In this document: positions 10,797-23,237 of the stretch, piece by piece
Layout of the letters: each line of letters begins with the position of its first letter
How positions within the stretch are numbered: the first letter of the stretch is position 1
NCBI GenBank assembly: GCA_028554755.1
Contig: JAPTOF010000009.1
Span: 11,757,501 to 11,821,500 of the forward strand
DNA: 64,000 nucleotides
Direction of reading: 5' to 3'
From: Cordia subcordata
Taxonomy: Eukaryota > Streptophyta > Magnoliopsida > Boraginales > Cordiaceae
Position numbers and translations under genes: made by a program
Notes under the pieces: model-generated
Seen by the model: only the letters and a program-made list of their open reading frames with translations
Databases searched by the model: none
Told to the model about the DNA's origin: nothing

Positions 10797-13079
10797 GCAA
10801 GTGCACGGATAAGTGCAATATAGTATGTGCAAGTGCAGGTCTCGAATCACAGGGAGGCTAATACGTGGAAGAAATTCTATGCATAGGTGTGCTCTAGTAG
10901 AAGCCTAAAAAGAAACCTAACCTAAACATTTTTTTATACTTTTGGATTTTAGGGAGCTAAGAGGCAAATAAAAGACTATACTACGAATGCAAAAAATGGA
11001 AAAATGAGAACTACACTAATCTAGGGGGATTAAATTAGTGGGAAGGTGATAAGGTGACCTATGCTTGCAAATGGGTGATTTTCTACTTTCTATGCTCTGG
11101 GATTTGGGGATTGGCTTACTAAGTGATGCTCTATTGCTAAGCAACTAGTTAGTATCCTAATTACACCCTAAGACTCAGTGCAAGTCCATCCCTGTGCGTG
11201 CGCACTTAGAGCTGCGACGGGGTCCTTATTTACCTAAGGCCAAAGGAGCGACTAGAAAGCTACCTAGGCATCCTAGAAAAACCTACCCTAGCTCCTAAAC
11301 CATTAGCTAGATTTAAAGCTAAGACCTAAAGTTACTAGGGTTGACTAAACCTATTTGGACTCTTATTAGTTGGATTTAAAGCTAAAAGGGGCTTGATCTA
11401 GGCTAGTCCTAAATTGTGTACCATTGTTCTAGGGACATTACAGTGAATTGCGACCTTAATAGCACAATATACATGTTCTAAGGTAAGGTGTTGTGAATTT
11501 GGCATCCTATCCACGAAACAAACACAAGCAAGTTTGATTTACGCCATTAGAAACATTTAAGCATCAACATATAGCAATATTTGAGCAACTATAAGGTAAG
11601 TTTTGTACCCACATAGACATGAATAGAATCAACCCACTTCATATTATCCATAATCACACACATGGACATGCATAATTTAAGGATTAGAAGTATTCTATAG
11701 CAAATACAACTCAATCTATATACATACAACTCGTTCAAGCACTATATCAAACACATGGACATGAAATGATATAAAACTTTTCAATATATATATATATGTG
11801 TATATGTGTGTGTGTGTATCATATATATAATCCAATGGAATCCCATAACAAAGAATATGAAAATCAACCCATTACACAAGTTTAGTCACCTTAATCTATC
11901 TACTAAAGCATAAAATAAAAGAGAATGAAAGAGGGTTGTGAAAGCTCCCTTTCCATCCTTGCTTGTTTCTCTATAAACTTGAGCAAATCCTTACCAAATG
12001 ATATCGTAAACTTGCAAAATCAACTTAGATCTAAGTAAGTATATGTGTTAATATGTGTATTAAATGTGGGTAAAGATAGGGCTTAGTGTGTGAGAAGTGA
12101 GTGTATGAATAGGAGGTGAAAAAGGGTTCAAAATCTCCTGAAAAGGGCTAAAAAAGGGCTTAAATAGTGCAGCATACGCGACTAGCCGGGGAGCTTGGCC
12201 GGTTGACCGGCCTAGCACCTAGGTCATCCCGATTTCTCTTTTCTTTGCCTGGTTGCCTCCAAAAGCTCCTTTTATGCTTCTCCCACATCTTGAACACCTC
12301 AAGCCCATTGACTCCAACATTAATTCTCCATCAATTCAAGTCTCGAGCTTTTGACCTAACTTCACCAAACACAAGAAATAAGCATGCATTAGGGTAGTGT
12401 TTGTCTTTAAACTCAACTGTGTATATTTGCATACGTTTTAGCCTAACTCTAGTATATATACTATACTAATGCATCTCTTAAAGTGCAATCACCTCTTAAA
12501 CATAGACAAATGACGATGCAAGTACATACAAAAACATAATACATCACCAGACATCAAACATTTGACCTAAAGAAGAGAGGAAGAAAATAAAAGGGTAGGT
12601 ATGCAAAGAAACAACATTTAAAACAAACAGAAAAAAGAGACAGAAGAAGAAGAAAAAGCAAGAAAAGAGACGTACCTGCAACAAAGAAAGATGTACAGTG
12701 GAGCTAAATGAGAATGGTGCCGGAAAAACCTTCAACAGTAGCTAAAGAAAAGAGGCAGAGAAAGCACGTATGAAAGCTAAGAGAGTAAAAAGAATTATGG
12801 GAATGTAAGAGAGCAAATGAGTAGAAAATGGGAAAGGACATCAAAAGCGCTGGGTAAGCGAAAGGTCGAGTCCCTGGTGAAGGCTCTGTTGCGCGTTTTG
12901 AAGAAACGCCATTATTGCAGCGCAGGCACGTGGGTTCGTGAAAGTCATGCGTGTGCGGACGAATAAGGTGACCCCTGAGTATGCGCCACAAATCTAAAAA
13001 AAATGCCTAAGTACAAGACCAGATGATCGGAAAAACATTTGGCAGTATCCCAAATTGGCAGATCCCTAAATAGGGGCTA
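10797..13079. mobile_element. Unclassified retroelement-like block
   Basis: Opens with GACCCGCAAGTGCACGG and, about 40 bp later, TCGAATCACAGGGAGGCTAA, a combination I have seen recurring in plant repeats without being able to name the family. Below are non-coding, moderately GC-rich tracts (12180-12230 and 12860-12980) and a TA/TG microsatellite at 11788-11825. No transposase or polymerase domain is visible in any frame. Confidence 0.3.
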
Positions 13080-13600
13080 TTGATATGGGGTCAGGTCATA
13101 CTTACGACCCGATAAAAGAAACGGAGTGCAAGGACTACCGGAGCTGAGGTATGTGTCCGGGGTTCTTATTGGGTACTGTCAATAAGGCAGTACTGACGGA
13201 CCACTTACGTAATGATTTGATAAGGCTACATCGCTCGATAATCAGTTGATACAAACAAAACGTGGGTAGCACGTGTCCAACCCCCCTAAACTATAAATAG
13301 GACCTAGTCGTACTAAATTAGGTAATTAATTCATTTCACTCACTCTTTTCCTAATATTTACCTTCAAAAGAAATACTTTGACTTAGGCATCCGAGATTCT
13401 TTGGCCAGTACTACACTGGTGCCTAGATTTCGTTGTGTTGCAAGTAGCTTCAACCGAATATTCCATCAAGAAGTGTTGTCTAGTTCTTCACAGGATCAGT
13501 GGTTCATGCTCCAATCTCCAATTCTTCATCTTGCTCAAATGACTACATTTCATAAGATATTCAAAATACTCCAAAGTAGCAATTAGTTATAATTATTGCA
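13080..13600 (+). repeat. Possible LTR of a Ty3-gypsy-type element
   Basis: A purine-rich tract (AAATAGGGGCTAT) is followed by TGATATGGGGTCAGG. A TATA box (CTATAAATAGG) lies at 13291-13301, and ACTTAGGCATCCGAG, typical of the region after transcription start in gypsy LTRs, lies near 13381. The possible end is ATTATTGCA near 13600. No second copy in the window confirms the borders. Confidence 0.45.
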
Positions 13601-13680
13601 TCATCAAAACAAGATAAAATAAAATAGGTTCAACAAGAAGATGTGGTGAACTTGAGGGGTTCATTTAGGTGAAAATAGAT

Positions 13681-13917
13681 GTAGGGCCCGTTTGGATTGT
13701 CTTTTTTTAAAAGCGCTTTTTTTGTAGCTTTTGAAAAATAATTTTTTTTTTTAGAAGTTGAAAATTTTAGCTTATAAAAAAAAACTGTATTTGAGTTTTT
13801 TTTTCAAAGTTTCAGTTTTTTGGAAACTAAATAAAATAGTTATTACAAATTTAATGTAACTTTTTTTTAAAAAAAAAGTATTTTTTTATGAAAAGAACCG
13901 ATCTAAATAGGCCCGTA
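13681..13917 (+). mobile_element. Tourist-like MITE, complete, 3-bp target duplication GTA
   Basis: Element 13684-13914 (231 bp). The left end GGGCCCGTTTGGATTG and the reverse complement of the right end (GGGCCTATTTAGATCG) form terminal inverted repeats. GTA flanks both sides. The interior is T-rich then A-rich, as in the other copies here. Confidence 0.85.
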
Positions 13918-14093
13918 GTCCCTCACGTGATAACTTGACCATCAGGTGTTAAAATTGTTGATATTTATGTGGCCTATGAAGTGGTAGGCAATTTTTAGGA
14001 AATTAAAATCAATTTTATGCATTCTAGTGTCAGTGTTCTTCTAATTGTGATCAACTTTCCTCTACCATAGTTTTATTTTATATTCTTTGTTAG

Positions 14094-14424
14094 TCCGGGT
14101 ACTCCTTTGGGGCTCTTTGTGTACATGCGATCCGCATAATGAAGATGTGAATCTGCAGAGTGACAGCAACAACAACCACTCAGCAGTTTATGCTGAATCA
14201 CCTGTAAGATAAGAAATGTTTGATATGGTGCTACTATATAGTGAGTAGAGGCAAAAATGAATTTGCTTTTCGTGAATTTTTGCATAATGGAATAGGTAGA
14301 AAATACAGAACAAAATGGTAACTTAAAGGGATCTAATGGTGGGAAATCCCATGATGGGGAAAAGGGAGGTAAAAGGAATATGGATAGATTTAAGAACTCT
14401 CTTAGTACTGTGCACAAGCTGTAA
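14094..14424 (+). pseudogene. Two-exon 3' part of an unrecognised gene
   Basis: Exon A 14094-14203 (acceptor TTTGTTAG, donor CCT|GTAAG) and exon B 14296-14424 (acceptor AATAG, stop TAA) join in frame. The joined end reads CDPHNEDVNLQSDSNNNHS... then VENTEQNGNLKGSNGGKSHD ... NSLSTVHKL. It is hydrophilic, rich in Asn, Ser, Gly and Lys, with no domain I know. No upstream exon can be joined with confidence, since the 5' side is repeat DNA, so this is either the last two exons of a gene displaced by insertions or a relict. It could also be chance, but two compatible splice borders and about 79 open codons argue against that. Confidence 0.4.
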
Positions 14425-14489
14425 ATAACTCTGTTGAAGAAGCTTCAATGAATTTAATGGCCTTTTCAGGCAAAAGAATCTTCAATTGC

Positions 14490-14672
14490 CTTAATCTTGA
14501 TATATAAATATATAATTATCACACATTAAGTGTTTAGTAATAAGAAGTTCCCATGTAATTCTAGAAAATATTCAAATTATGTCTCTGTAAATAATAAATA
14601 TCAATGTATTCAAATAATATTGTTTTGTTATTTATTGGTTCCCGTGCACTTGCACGGGATAATATCAACTAG
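14490..14672 (+). mobile_element. Helitron 3' terminus (short non-autonomous copy possible)
   Basis: The perfect hairpin CCCGTGC-ACTT-GCACGGG (14641-14658) is followed 10 nt later by CTAG (14669-14672) and then T. This is the Helitron 3' signature (hairpin, CTRR, insertion before T). The 5' TC end is not certain; a TCTTGATATATAAATATAT at 14493 preceded by A is a candidate. Confidence 0.6.
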
Positions 14673-15291
14673 TTGTATTATATATCTCTATTATTTACTA
14701 AAAGCCAATCAAGAGCGTATTTCGTCTAAAGTCGATATTTGTAGCTCATCTCTTGCAATGGTACACTTGTATTATGTGTGATTAACGTGATAAAGTTTGA
14801 CAAAAAACATCTTTTATATTATCATTTAGGATACATTTTCGTTTTGGGCAGACAATGATGTTGATGAATGTTCAGCTAAAAGTGTCACACTTGCAAAGAA
14901 GTCATTATCATTTTCACTTTCTATGTGTGCATATTTGTAGAACACAGTCCCTTCTTCGATGGAAGTTGCAAAGAAGAAAAATTGGATGAAATTATCCCAT
15001 TCAATCTGAAGAATGCTATAGAAGATTAGTTGCTTGATTTATGGTTTATATAGACAATTAGAATGAGTTTTTTATTGGTCATATTTCATACATTTTGTTG
15101 TATTGGAATGTGTTTTAGATTTATTTTTTTCATCTCAATACTTAGTTATGTGCGCTTTAAAACTATTAGGATTTTGCATTATTAATATTTAATGGTGATT
15201 ACAGTGTCAATTAGTGCTGTGGCTTGATTGTGTTATAACAGGTTCTGGATTCTATATTTTTTAGGTGTCTTTCAACTGGCTTTTTTTTGCA

Positions 15292-15323
<32 letters not shown>

Positions 15324-15782
15324 TGTATGTATGTGTTCTTTCTTAATTTAATACATCATTACTTTATGTCTATTGTTACATGTCCATGATGTATAATGGA
15401 ATACTATAATTAAATTTGTATTAATTAAGGAAATTTTAAATTTATTGCGTAGATAATGTTGTTAATAAAAAAAAAAAAATCAATCTCACAATTTTGATGA
15501 GATTATTTTTGTTGTATCATATATAATAGTGACATATGCTTTTGAGCTTTTGTTTAATATAGTATAGATTAACGTGGCCCAAACCAGTTTTATGGCTCTC
15601 ATTTATCATTCACTTTGAATGATAAACTCGCTTGTTTGTCGCTCAAATGCGAGGTGTAGCTGGCAGGTAAAAATTTACCCAATCATGTGTTACACTTACG
15701 ACATGCCAGCATGTGAACGGCTATGTATTTATTTCATTCGTCATTTTAATTAACAATACTAATATATATCGTATTACACTAA

Positions 15783-15829
<47 letters not shown>
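15783..15829. repeat. ATT microsatellite
   Basis: About 15 uninterrupted ATT units. Confidence 0.95.
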
Positions 15830-16066
15830 TCATATATGTATAGCAATGCTGATCTGATGGTATATTTACGCATTTCTTTTGGACTTATGCTCTTAATATA
15901 TTGGCTTAAAATTCATGAATACTACCTTAGATTTATTTTCCCCATATTGTGTGATTCCTCATATTTCTACACTTACTAGATTATCATATATTCTAATAGT
16001 TATTGATACTAGATTATCATATATTTCATAGTTATTGATAATGTATCTATCTGGTTTTGTATTTAT

Positions 16067-16178
16067 CCTTTAGATTACAATGGATTTGAGAAATCCATTG
16101 TGATTATAAGCAGCAAAAGCTGCCTTTAGATTACAATGAATTTGAGAAATCCATTGTGATTATAAGCAGCAAAAGCTG
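16067..16178. repeat. 56-bp tandem duplication carrying a hairpin
   Basis: Units 16067-16122 and 16123-16178 are almost identical. Each contains an inverted repeat, perfect in the first (ACAATGGATTT-GAG-AAATCCATTGT, split here by its loop) and with one mismatch in the second, plus a small CAGC-AAAA-GCTG palindrome. Confidence 0.9.
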
Positions 16179-17679
16179 CAAGGGCAAGGCGTTTGTTGTT
16201 TTTTCTCTGATGCCATAAAGAATGAGAGGAAAGTGTTGTATAATTTGTATAAGAAGAAATATACAAATATATAATATATAGTTGATGATACAGGGCATAA
16301 GGCATAAGACTTCTAATCGGTATTCACACTCCTAATTCTACAAGGAATCTCTTAATTGTAATTTAAAGGATAAATACATAATCAGATCAGTTATTAAAAA
16401 TCCTTTCTTGTAAGTAGAACACTAAATAAAAAGATTGTATTTAACCATTGCTCAATTTGTTTCCCTTTCCTTTTCTTTCGTTCCTTTTTATTGTGGATTT
16501 TTGTACTCTTTAATATTTTTTTGCTTTTTAATGCTGCATTTAGGAAAAAAAAAACATTGCTTATTTAATCTACCTTATAAATACTTTTAGAAAAAAAATT
16601 AAAAGTAAAAGAAATATATATTCCATAAATATTTAGATTGCTTTCTTAAGAAAATTAATTGATATTTAAAAGATGTTATTTGTAAGCTAATTCTGCATTT
16701 ATGTGTTACAATAATATGCAACACATATGATGTACAAAATACTCTAATATTCGATTAAACTTCTACATGTATGGCATTATTACTTTATTTTACACTCTTC
16801 ATTATATGACATGACTTCATTTGCGTCACATTCCAATTTAGTTAGTTGAAATATCAATTTACATTTTATGTGTTATTAACAACAATATATATGCCTAAAA
16901 TCTTATATTATTTCATTTAGTACATAATAAATATTACAAATCCTTCTCATACAATGCACAGGGATACAACTAGCATACACCTAATACAAAGCCTAAAGCA
17001 AATTAAGATGAGATAAAATTATGAAATGCAAACCAACAAGTCAAGACCTGAACCTTTTTTTTTTTTTTGTGACAAGAAAAATTTAGTTAGGGGAGCCTGA
17101 CCACTGAAATAACCGGAGGAACCCGACTACCAATTGACAAACCTTGGGTACGCAGCATAACCCCTGAACTTGATTCAGTGTTCTTAAAGCTTTATTGTTC
17201 CATTATGGTGCGCTATACGACTTCTACAGAAACAGCCTCCTAAGATACAACACTTGCTTCCTGTAATTGCAACATAATGGAAACAGGAACTTGTGAACTC
17301 TTTAGTTCATTAATTCTCTCTACTACTAGAGAACTACGAAAGCTAAGAACTAAGATAATGCCTGTATGCTGCCATGCTACTAGAAAAGAAGATAATTATT
17401 TGTTTGTGTTGTGCCTATGCCTTTCCTAGAACGCCACTTAGGTGAAAGAGAAGATCAAGCATTTATTCAAACATTCATGGAGGAATGTCAATGGTCTCAA
17501 AACCCTTAAATATTAATCCATATCCAAGATAGAAGGGAGCTCAATGGCCTCTTGAGATAATTTCTCCTTTACCTCATAATATTCCAATCATCTATGTTAC
17601 CAGATTTCTTATTTCCCATTCATCACTTGCTTTTCATATTCCTCTTTCTTCTTTTAATTGCTTACCCACATACATATAT

Positions 17680-17730
17680 CACACATATGCGCGTGCACGC
17701 GCGCGCGCACACACACACACACATATATAT
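17680..17730. repeat. 51-bp strictly alternating purine-pyrimidine tract
   Basis: CA, TA, CG and CA dinucleotide runs follow each other without a break in purine-pyrimidine alternation, with a GCGCGTGCACGCGCGCGCGC core. Confidence 0.9.
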
Positions 17731-18541
17731 TTGTGCGTGCGTGCATGCCAATCAAAAGTGATAAATGAGTAATAGAAAAATAAGTAACATATAACATTTC
17801 TCCACATATTATTGTGGTCCAAGTGGCTTCCCTGTTCGCAAATTTTGTGCTTTAAACTCTCTCTCTCTTTTTTTTTTTTTTTTACTCTTTTAAATGAAAA
17901 AAAAAAAGAAGTGCATAAAAGCTTAAAATATAAAATGTAACATCTCTAAACTAAAAGAAACAAATAAATTGTTCTACAAAGTGGAGAATCCTATTTGCCA
18001 TATTGCTACAGAATTCAAGGATTGAGACATCTTTTTCACTAAATAAAGTTGTGTCAGGAATGGAAGAACAAAGTAGTTTTTTTTTCCAGATATCTTTTTC
18101 ATTGAATAAAATTATTTTACAAAATCGAGAATCATATTTTTGAGATACTACCAGAAAGTGAATGATTGAGATGTCTTTTCACTATAAAATTGTTTGCACG
18201 AGTGGTGGATCAAAATAAAACATTTGGCATGTTTACAAGTAAGTGTTCCCCCCCCCCCCCCACCACCCTAATTTAGTCAAAAAAATTGCTAGAATAGTTT
18301 TGAAATTTTGATTTTTTAGAACAACGGAGCAAAAAGTTTGTCTGAGTTGAAAAAAATTTTGTTTACTCTTAAAACATTTTAAAATGGTGGTACACTCGAA
18401 TTCGACGACATTTTAAAAGTTTGTTTGAGCATCCAAATATCTATTTTATCCAATAATAAAGTAGCTCGCGCGAGTGGGGCAACAATGTAAAAACATTCGA
18501 CGACCACTCACGTACGAGATTCCCCATCCAACAATTAACAA

Positions 18542-18973
18542 GTGCCTATTTAGGTTGGTTTTTTTTAGAATTTTTTTTAAAAAATTATATTAAATTTATA
18601 ATAATGATTTGATTTGGTTTTTTAAAAAGTTGTAATTAAAAAAAAAATTCAAATACAACTTTTTTAGGGTTCGTTTAGATTGACTTTTTTTAAAAGCGTT
18701 TTTTTAACAATTTTTGAAAAATATTTTTTTTGAAAAACTAAAAATTATGACTTTTAAAAAAAATTATATTTAAGTTTTTTTTAGAGTTTCAACTTATTTG
18801 AAATCTAAATCAAATAATTATTATAAATTTAATGTAATTTTTTCAAAATTTTTTTTTAAAAAAACCAATCCAAACAGGTCATTAGAAATTAAAATTTTTA
18901 ATTTTTCAAAAAAATTATTTTTTAAAATTTGTTAAAAAAGAATTAAAAAAAAGTCAATTCAAATGCGTCCTAA
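18542..18973 (-). mobile_element. Tourist-like MITE in reverse orientation, split by a second copy
   Basis: The left part 18542-18666 begins GTGCCTATTTAGGTTGG and the right part 18882-18970 ends GTCAATTCAAATGCGTCC, matching the family termini in reverse. The forward copy 18667-18881 sits inside it. Confidence 0.7.
18664..18884 (+). mobile_element. Tourist-like MITE nested in another copy, target duplication TTA
   Basis: Element 18667-18881 (215 bp) starts GGGTTCGTTTAGATTGAC and ends CCAATCCAAACAGGTCA. TTA occurs on both sides (18664-18666, 18882-18884), the 3-bp duplication of PIF/Harbinger-type elements. Confidence 0.8.
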
Positions 18974-19186
18974 AAAAAAAAAAAAAAAAGAAAGAAAAAA
19001 TGGCAGCCTTCACCAAATATCTCTCTCTTGAGCTTCAAAGACTCCTAACCAATTAAAAAGCACTCATCAATCAACCCTTGAATTTATTCAGATTATTATT
19101 GTAACGTTATAACATTAATTTTTTTGCCAATAATTTATTAAGAAGAGTGGCAATTTGGTAAAAAAAAAAAAGAGAGAGAGATTGTG

Positions 19187-22100
19187 ATGGGTTCGGATTA
19201 TGACAACGCGGAGGTGATGCTGGGGGTGGACGGTGGCGCCACTTCGACAGTGTGCGTATGCATGCCGCTTCTTCCCTCCTCCGATCGCCGCCACCTGCCG
19301 GACGCCCTCCCCATCCTCGGCCGCGCCGTCGCCGGTTGCTCCAACCACAACAGCGTCGGAGGTATTAAAAATGATCATCGTCTTCTTCATCCAACCCCTC
19401 AATCCTTTCAAGTCTTAAAAATTTATTTTTGTTTCGTGGCGTTTGAAATTTATATATAGTTGGGTTATTTATATCTTGGAATTTTATTACAGCATAGGCA
19501 TATTATGTTTTAGAATTTACTTATAGATTTATTATTTTTATATAATTGAGTAACGTTGTCGAATTCATATAGCTGACCTTTTAAAGATTTAAGCAGTCTG
19601 TGGTGGGGTCCACAAATTTATGTAGTTGGTTATTTACATCTTGAAATTTATGGATGTCTTAAACTGGTTAAATAAGGGTTTAGTTTAGATTGGTATTAGC
19701 ATATGCATAATTATTTTTGGAGGACATGTATTTGGATCTTTGTACCTCAACGTGTACATGTACATTGTAGATCAATACTTATTCGTCGGCTCTTCTTTTC
19801 CTTTATTTCTATTTGTTAAAAGATCATAAATTTTTAATTAGTTGTGGAAGTTTAATTAAGCTTAAATGGCCAATCAACAAAATTATGTCCAATTGTAATT
19901 TTATGCAGAAAGGATATTTGTCCCGTTCGGTGTGTTGGAATAGGGCCATGTATATAAAGTGATATAATTGGCCCAATTGACTTTTAGTTCAATCTTGAAC
20001 CTGTGTGTTGAGCAATTTGTTATTACTTCTATATACATAAAACAGGTGACGATCATTGTTATATGTTATATGAGGATCTTTGTTACAGAAAGTGCAGCCA
20101 GGGATACACTGCAGAAGGTTATGTTTGAAGCCCTTTCGAAATCCAGTTGTAAAGTATCAGCTGTTCAAGCTGTATGTTTAGGCGTGTCTGGGGTGAACCA
20201 TCCAAATGATCAGAAGAAGATAATGAACTGGATAAGGTTTGCTCTATTCTTTTCCCTGTACGGTTTCATTCTTTTTGCGTCCTGAATTGTTCCTTCTGTT
20301 TTTGTACGTTTCACCGACTTTTATATCATAACAATACTAGTCCAAGATCTCGTATTTTCTTCAATCCAGTTCTAAGGTTTGCTGAATTAAATTAATGATA
20401 AAATGAGAATGCTACAATTACTTAGTGCGTCTCAACCCATTTTTCTAGTGTCAATCCTGATCTTATGTTATTGAACTACATTAACAATTTCTATTGGAAC
20501 CGATTTATTCTTTTGTCTGTTTCAGTGCTGTTTGGTGCTTCTACTCTTTGGCCTTCTACTCTTTGGCCTTCTCTCACTTCTTCTTTTTCTTCCTCCCTTC
20601 TTTCCTCATGTGTGCAATTCTCAGATGACCAAAATGCTAAATGCTATGAATTTAAGAAGCTTTGGGAAAAGACTAGGTTTGAATAAATGCTGATTACTAT
20701 CCTGGTACAGAGTCTAGGGGTTACTGTCGTAGACTTCTATATACATAGATAAGCGGTACTAGCATTTTGGGGCTATCTATCTTTTCAAGCTTTTACTGTA
20801 GCCAAACCCAGGTGGTACCAATAACACTTGGTTAATTTGGCTTTGGGCTATTCTGTTGTGGTTAGTTTTCTATATGATAATACAATAGCAGAACGGTGTA
20901 AAAACTTCACTAATGGGTCTGAATTCTTTATGGTAATTGAACAGGGGCATACTCCCGAGTCATGTAAAGATATATGTTCACAATGATGCTGTAGCCGCTC
21001 TTGCAAGTGGGACCATGGGGAAACTTAATGGCTGTGTTCTGATTGCTGGTACAGGTAGCATTTCTTATGGATTTACAGAGGATGGAAGGCAAGCTCGTGC
21101 AGCTGGTGCAGGACCTGTTTTGGGTGACTGGGGAAGGTAATATTGGCATCAGCAAACTTTATCATGCATATGTGAATGTAAAAGATTTTGCTTTTTCTTG
21201 GTTGAAGTTTTTGCAAAGATTTGTGGTTAAGCTAAGAATGTTGACTTGCATTAATGAGCTAATTGTTACCTAATTGATGTTTTTGTAGAATTTATTTCAA
21301 ATTGCAGAGTGTAAATTTGAAGTGCCTTACTGAAAACCAAGGGAGCATTATAGCTTCACATAACCACTGGACCTAAGAGATCAAATACCATAAACATGTC
21401 TAAAGTTTGGTTTCATTTTTAATGATATGAAGACTTGCATCCCAACCTTTTTAATGGATCAATGTGAAGGCATATGATACAATAGAGTTTTGTTTTTACT
21501 CATTTATGAAGATTGGCTACATTGCCCTGACGTGCAGTTGTGATGCATAGTAATGGTTTGGACATATTAGTTATGCAACAGAGATCACTTAAAATTATGT
21601 ATGGCTAAGGAAGTAGCACCAACAAAATCAATCTTATAGATGGATAATGCATGTTCTTCATTAACTATTGAGCTTATGGGACGGCCAAGGAACAGAGGCC
21701 TTCTAGAATACCGAGTGAGAGATGGTTTAGTTGTCTAATTGGAATTCACTGCATAGGGTAGTCATCACTATGTAACAATTAGCAATATATTACTTTAGCA
21801 ACAAAAAGAAGAAACTGAGTGGACATTTAGCAAAAATATGTTTCGCAACCAATAAATCTTACTTGGTATTACTACTGGTTATTTTGAGACCCTCTGCTTC
21901 ACTGTTGGAAGATATGGCGTTTTGTTTTTATCAACAATATTGTGGTTAAAAGGAAATGCTAACGCATTCAGTGGTGATTGTGGCTACACTTGATTGCTGC
22001 TTGGTCTTGACAGAGATTAAATCATAGATGATTGGTGTCCTAGTAAAATACTTGAAAAAATTTAGTAAATGTTTTAATGGACATATTATTCAGATATGCA

Positions 22101-23197
22101 CAGGTGTCCAGCATATGTGTGTATTTGATGATACACCTGCTTCCTCTAGTGTTGTTCCTTTATAGGAACATGCTAGAAATCAAGAGGATATGCTAGTGGA
22201 ATCCCTATCTGGAACCAAATAAAAGGAGAAAACCATGTAGTGCTTTGTGGATCATCATGATGTTTTCTTTTGGCGTATGGGCCATATTTGAGATGAGGTT
22301 GAGGTACAGTATATATATGCACATAAACATGTATGACAATTCCGAAATTTGAAACTTGAAATTAATATTTTCTAATGCATGGAAATATTCTTGTGTCTAT
22401 AATATGTGTGAGATGGTAAAACTGTCCAATATGGCTCATTTGGATTCTCTGGAGACCTCAACTCAATGACAAGAAGTAACCAATAGCTGTTGCAGTCTAT
22501 GATCTCCAATCCTGGGCAGAATACACTAAGCTTCTCCAGTTCTAGATGTCTCAATATTTTTTTTTCTTTTTTAAAAAAAATTAACTCTGGTTTACTATTT
22601 GGGGAGATTAACTGCATTAATGTCCACAAAATAGCACAAAACATGGCTAGTTAGCAAGAGAATGACAATTTATGTGATGGTGGCAGAAGAGCTTTCTTAG
22701 CAAGAGAATGATTATTTATGTGATGGTGGCAGAAGAGCTTTCTTGCTATAGGAGGTGGCATGTGTGGTTAATGCACCAGCAGTGGGTGGCCCGGCAATTA
22801 ATGTGTGAGGCCAATAACCTGCCCATTGCAACTAGCATCTTTATGACCTGTTGAACAATGCTTTCAGAGCTTCGGTTGGACCTATGCAACAGCGTATTAG
22901 AGTATGAGGATTTTAAATGCTTGGTTTCCAGTGACTTTTTGGTGGTTGGCAAGGAATGGACCACCAATATTTGGTTTTGCTTGTCAGGGCAAGTCGATGT
23001 GGTCCCTGATTGTTTGCTGGACTTTTGATTTCATCAAGCCTGCGGTGGTCTGTAACCAAAGGCTAGGGTTGTTCTTGGTCACATAAGTTGTGGAAGCGGA
23101 GGCAAGGGTCTAGTCTGTGTCCCCTAGCTTGTCTAAAAGTTTAAGCTAGTAGATATGGATTTATTTAGTTTATTTATTTCTTCAACAATGTATGGTA

Positions 23198-23237
<40 letters not shown>

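Larger units (their letters stand above)
14673..18540. other. AT-rich intergenic stretch, no gene
   Basis: Contains microsatellites (AT near 15292-15315, ATT x about 15 at 15785-15829), a 56-bp duplication (16067-16178), an alternating purine-pyrimidine run (17680-17730) and homopolymers (C15 near 18248). No coding region is recognised. Confidence 0.6.

Noticed and set aside
15713..15979. ORF with a poly-Tyr run
   Set aside because: The run is the ATT microsatellite read in frame.
19115..19411. Minus-strand 98-codon ORF over NAGK exon 1
   Set aside because: Antisense shadow of the GC-rich first exon.
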